Shown in pieces: positions 16,373 to 18,224 of a stretch of DNA of 18,224 nucleotides. The number at the start of each line of letters is the position of its first letter. The first letter of the stretch is position 1. Origin of the DNA: Chromatiales bacterium (GTDB lineage: Bacteria; Pseudomonadota; Gammaproteobacteria; UBA6429); contig JALTJN010000293.1 of the NCBI GenBank assembly GCA_027076405.1, positions 1 through 18,224 of the forward strand. The letters run 5' to 3'. Below the pieces are notes generated by a model. The model did not search any database. It was not told the DNA's origin and saw only the letters and a list, made by a program, of their open reading frames with translations. The position numbers and the translations under genes are program-made.

Positions 16373-17407
16373 ATGCATAACCGCAAAACGTCCATAACCC
16401 AATTTATTATCGAAGAACAACGCCATATTGATTCAGCAACAGGTGACTTCACCTCTCTGTTAAACGACATCTTCACTTCTTGCAAAGTTATCTCAAACCT
16501 CGTCAACCAGGGTGAACTCGTTGGTGTTTTAGGTTCAGCAGGTTCAGAAAACGTTCAGGGCGAAGAACAAAAGAAAATGGACATCATCACTAACGATGTT
16601 TTCCTCGAAACTAACGAATGGGCAGGCCACCTTGCTGCAATGGCATCTGAAGAAATGGATGACATTTACCACATTCCCAAGCAATACCCACGCGGTAAAT
16701 ACTTATTAACGTTTGATCCATTAGATGGTTCTTCTAACATGGACGTTAACGTTTCTGTTGGTACTATTTTCTCAATCGTTCGCTGTAAAGGCGATTGCCA
16801 AAACCCGACTGCAGAAGATTTTTTACAAGCCGGAACAGAACAGGTTTGTGCCGGTTACGCACTTTATGGCCCGTCTACCATGATGGTTATTACCACTGGT
16901 AACGGTGTTAACGGTTTTACTTTAGATCAAAATATTGGTGAATTCGTATTAACTCACCCTGAAATGACTATTCCTGAAGATACACGTGAATTTGCCATTA
17001 ACTCTTCAAACTCACGTTTCTGGGAAAAGCCGGTACAAAAATATGTTGACGAATGTTTAGCAGGTTCAACCGGTGCACGTGGCGAAGACTTCAACATGCG
17101 TTGGGTTGCATCAATGGTGGCTGAAGTACACCGTATTCTGACACGTGGTGGCATCTTCATGTACCCGCTCGATTCTAAAATGGTTGCCAATGGCACTGAA
17201 GGTAAACTTCGTCTTTTATATGAAGCAAACCCAATGTCTTTCATTGTTGAACAAGCCGGCGGTGCATGTTCTACAGGCCGCGAACGCGTTATGGAAATCC
17301 AACCTAAAGCGTTACACCAACGTGTCCCTGTTATTTTAGGTTCTAAAAATGAAGTTGAACGTGTTGTTCAATATCATAAAGAAATGGATACCGATGCAGT
17401 TGCTTAA
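16373..17407 (+). CDS. fbp: Fructose-1,6-bisphosphatase class I
   Basis: Hydrolyses fructose-1,6-bisphosphate to fructose-6-phosphate in gluconeogenesis, or in the Calvin cycle if the host is autotrophic; cytoplasmic, 344 residues (E. coli 332). Metal and substrate motifs are intact: E93/E94 in [16 protein letters not shown] (114-122) with D115 and D118, then [26 protein letters not shown] and [11 protein letters not shown]. The C-terminus has [24 protein letters not shown] ribosome binding site stands 9 nt before the ATG. It appears to be a single-gene transcript, with a hairpin in its leader and a strong terminator after it. Confidence 0.98.
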   Translation: MHNRKTSITQFIIEEQRHIDSATGDFTSLLNDIFTSCKVISNLVNQGELVGVLGSAGSENVQGEEQKKMDIITNDVFLETNEWAGHLAAMASEEMDDIYHIPKQYPRGKYLLTFDPLDGSSNMDVNVSVGTIFSIVRCKGDCQNPTAEDFLQAGTEQVCAGYALYGPSTMMVITTGNGVNGFTLDQNIGEFVLTHPEMTIPEDTREFAINSSNSRFWEKPVQKYVDECLAGSTGARGEDFNMRWVASMVAEVHRILTRGGIFMYPLDSKMVANGTEGKLRLLYEANPMSFIVEQAGGACSTGRERVMEIQPKALHQRVPVILGSKNEVERVVQYHKEMDTDAVA

Positions 17408-17431
17408 ATAAACTCGCATTAGCACCTTAAA

Positions 17432-17460
17432 AGCCTCACTATTTTTAGTGGGGCTTTTTT
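17432..17460 (+). terminator. Rho-independent terminator of fbp
   Basis: A 10-bp stem AGCCTCACTA/TAGTGGGGCT (one G-T wobble) with a TTTT loop is followed by six T. It begins 24 nt after the fbp stop. Confidence 0.95.
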
Positions 17461-17557
17461 ATGTCAGTCCCTTTATATACCAGCCTTTGTATTAAGAGCA
17501 ACTTTAAGTAAACACGATAATCATGCCATAATCATTTCCTGATAAGAGGGAATTGAT

Positions 17558-18224
17558 ATGCTGCTACGTTATACCAACTGGTTAATTCAACAATACAAAT
17601 GGATTGTGATTTCCTCAATCCTCATTGTGATTGCATTGGCAAGCGGTGTAAAAAATCTCAGCTCCACTAATGATTTCAGAGTCTATTTTAGTAAAGACAA
17701 TCCTCAACTTGTTGCCTTTGAAACATTAGAAAGAGATTATGGCAAACAGGACTCTCTCTTCTTTTTTATCGAACCTGATAATAAAAATATCTTCAGCAAA
17801 GAAACCTTATCACTCATTTATGAGTTAACAGAAAAAGCCTGGGACTTACCCAATGTGCTGCGGGTTAACTCCATTACCAACTATCAGCATACCGCGGTGG
17901 ATGGCGATGACTTAAGCACAGATTATTTACTTGATGATTTATCTGCTCTAAATAAAAATAAAATTTTATACATTAAAAACGTCGTGTTGCATGAACCGAC
18001 TTTAATCAATTATTTAAGTGATAAAAAAGGCACCGTTACCGGTATACAGGTGCGTTTAAATTTACCCAAAGACAACAGTAAAGCCACAGATGAAACTGTA
18101 TTGTCTGCCCGTGAACTTCGTCAGGCATTAAAAGAAAAATATCCAGACATAAAAATAAGTCTGGCCGGTAGTGCCACCGCAGGTGTTACTTTAGGCGAAG
18201 CGGTTGCGGTTGATATAGAAACAC
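17558..18224 (+). CDS. RND/MMPL-superfamily exporter, N-terminal part (cut by window end)
   Basis: An open frame of 222 codons running off the window without a stop. It starts MLLRYTNWLIQQYKW, with a GAGGG ribosome binding site 7 nt before the ATG. Residues ~15-33 (IVISSILIVIALASG) form the first transmembrane helix. A predicted periplasmic region follows, with family features: STNDFRVYFSKDNPQL, then FETLERDYGKQDSLFFFIEP, LPNVLRVNSITNYQ, and a stretch leading to AGSATAGVTLGEAV just before the next expected helix. This fits the large 'predicted exporter of the RND superfamily' group (MMPL domain, COG1033 type), which moves lipids or hydrophobic molecules. The substrate is unknown. Upstream (17461-17557) only weak promoter-like elements are seen, for example CATAAT at 17527. 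Confidence 0.85.
   Translation, partial: MLLRYTNWLIQQYKWIVISSILIVIALASGVKNLSSTNDFRVYFSKDNPQLVAFETLERDYGKQDSLFFFIEPDNKNIFSKETLSLIYELTEKAWDLPNVLRVNSITNYQHTAVDGDDLSTDYLLDDLSALNKNKILYIKNVVLHEPTLINYLSDKKGTVTGIQVRLNLPKDNSKATDETVLSARELRQALKEKYPDIKISLAGSATAGVTLGEAVAVDIET

Overview
The window comes from the chromosome of an AT-rich gammaproteobacterium. The evidence is the gene order glyQ-glyS-(mazG)-gmhB-plsC, a type I glutamine synthetase next to ntrB-ntrC with E. coli-like promoter architecture, and an MshQ-type DUF6701 surface protein. The species cannot be fixed from the sequence; an aquatic or sulfur-cycling lineage is only a guess.

Layout. (1) 124-3849 (+): a large secreted protein. It has a signal peptide, two tandem seven-repeat modules that look like seven-bladed beta-propellers, and an MshQ/DUF6701 C-terminal region. 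The two propeller segments share a 557-bp block that differs at one base, while the flanking sequence is only about 60-67% identical. (2) 4032-11139 (-), in transcription order: a PP-loop tRNA-thiolation-like ATPase, a TusA-like sulfur carrier, a cation diffusion facilitator, glnA, ntrB and ntrC. glnA has a near-consensus sigma-54 promoter with two upstream NtrC sites spaced as in E. coli, and its own terminator. A perfect NtrC site lies between glnA and ntrB. (3) 11313-16173 (+): glyQ-glyS (both glycyl-tRNA synthetase subunits), a MazG-type pyrophosphohydrolase, gmhB (LPS heptose synthesis) and plsC (phosphatidate synthesis). (4) 16373-17407 (+): class I fructose-1,6-bisphosphatase, with a terminator-like hairpin in its leader and a terminator after it. 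(5) 17558 to the window end (+): the start of an RND/MMPL-family exporter, cut by the window edge.

Four intergenic gaps (3860-4026, 9929-10073, 11179-11263, 14331-14460) hold members of one family of imperfect palindromic repeats built on a CCACnAAGGACACGAAG-like arm. One arm lies over the -35 region of the likely glyQ promoter. No RNA genes, CRISPR arrays, transposase genes or complete mobile elements were seen. No gene-free stretch exceeds about 300 bp. Most of the window is conserved housekeeping; the unusual parts are the twin-propeller MshQ-like protein with its homogenised repeat, and the dispersed palindrome family.
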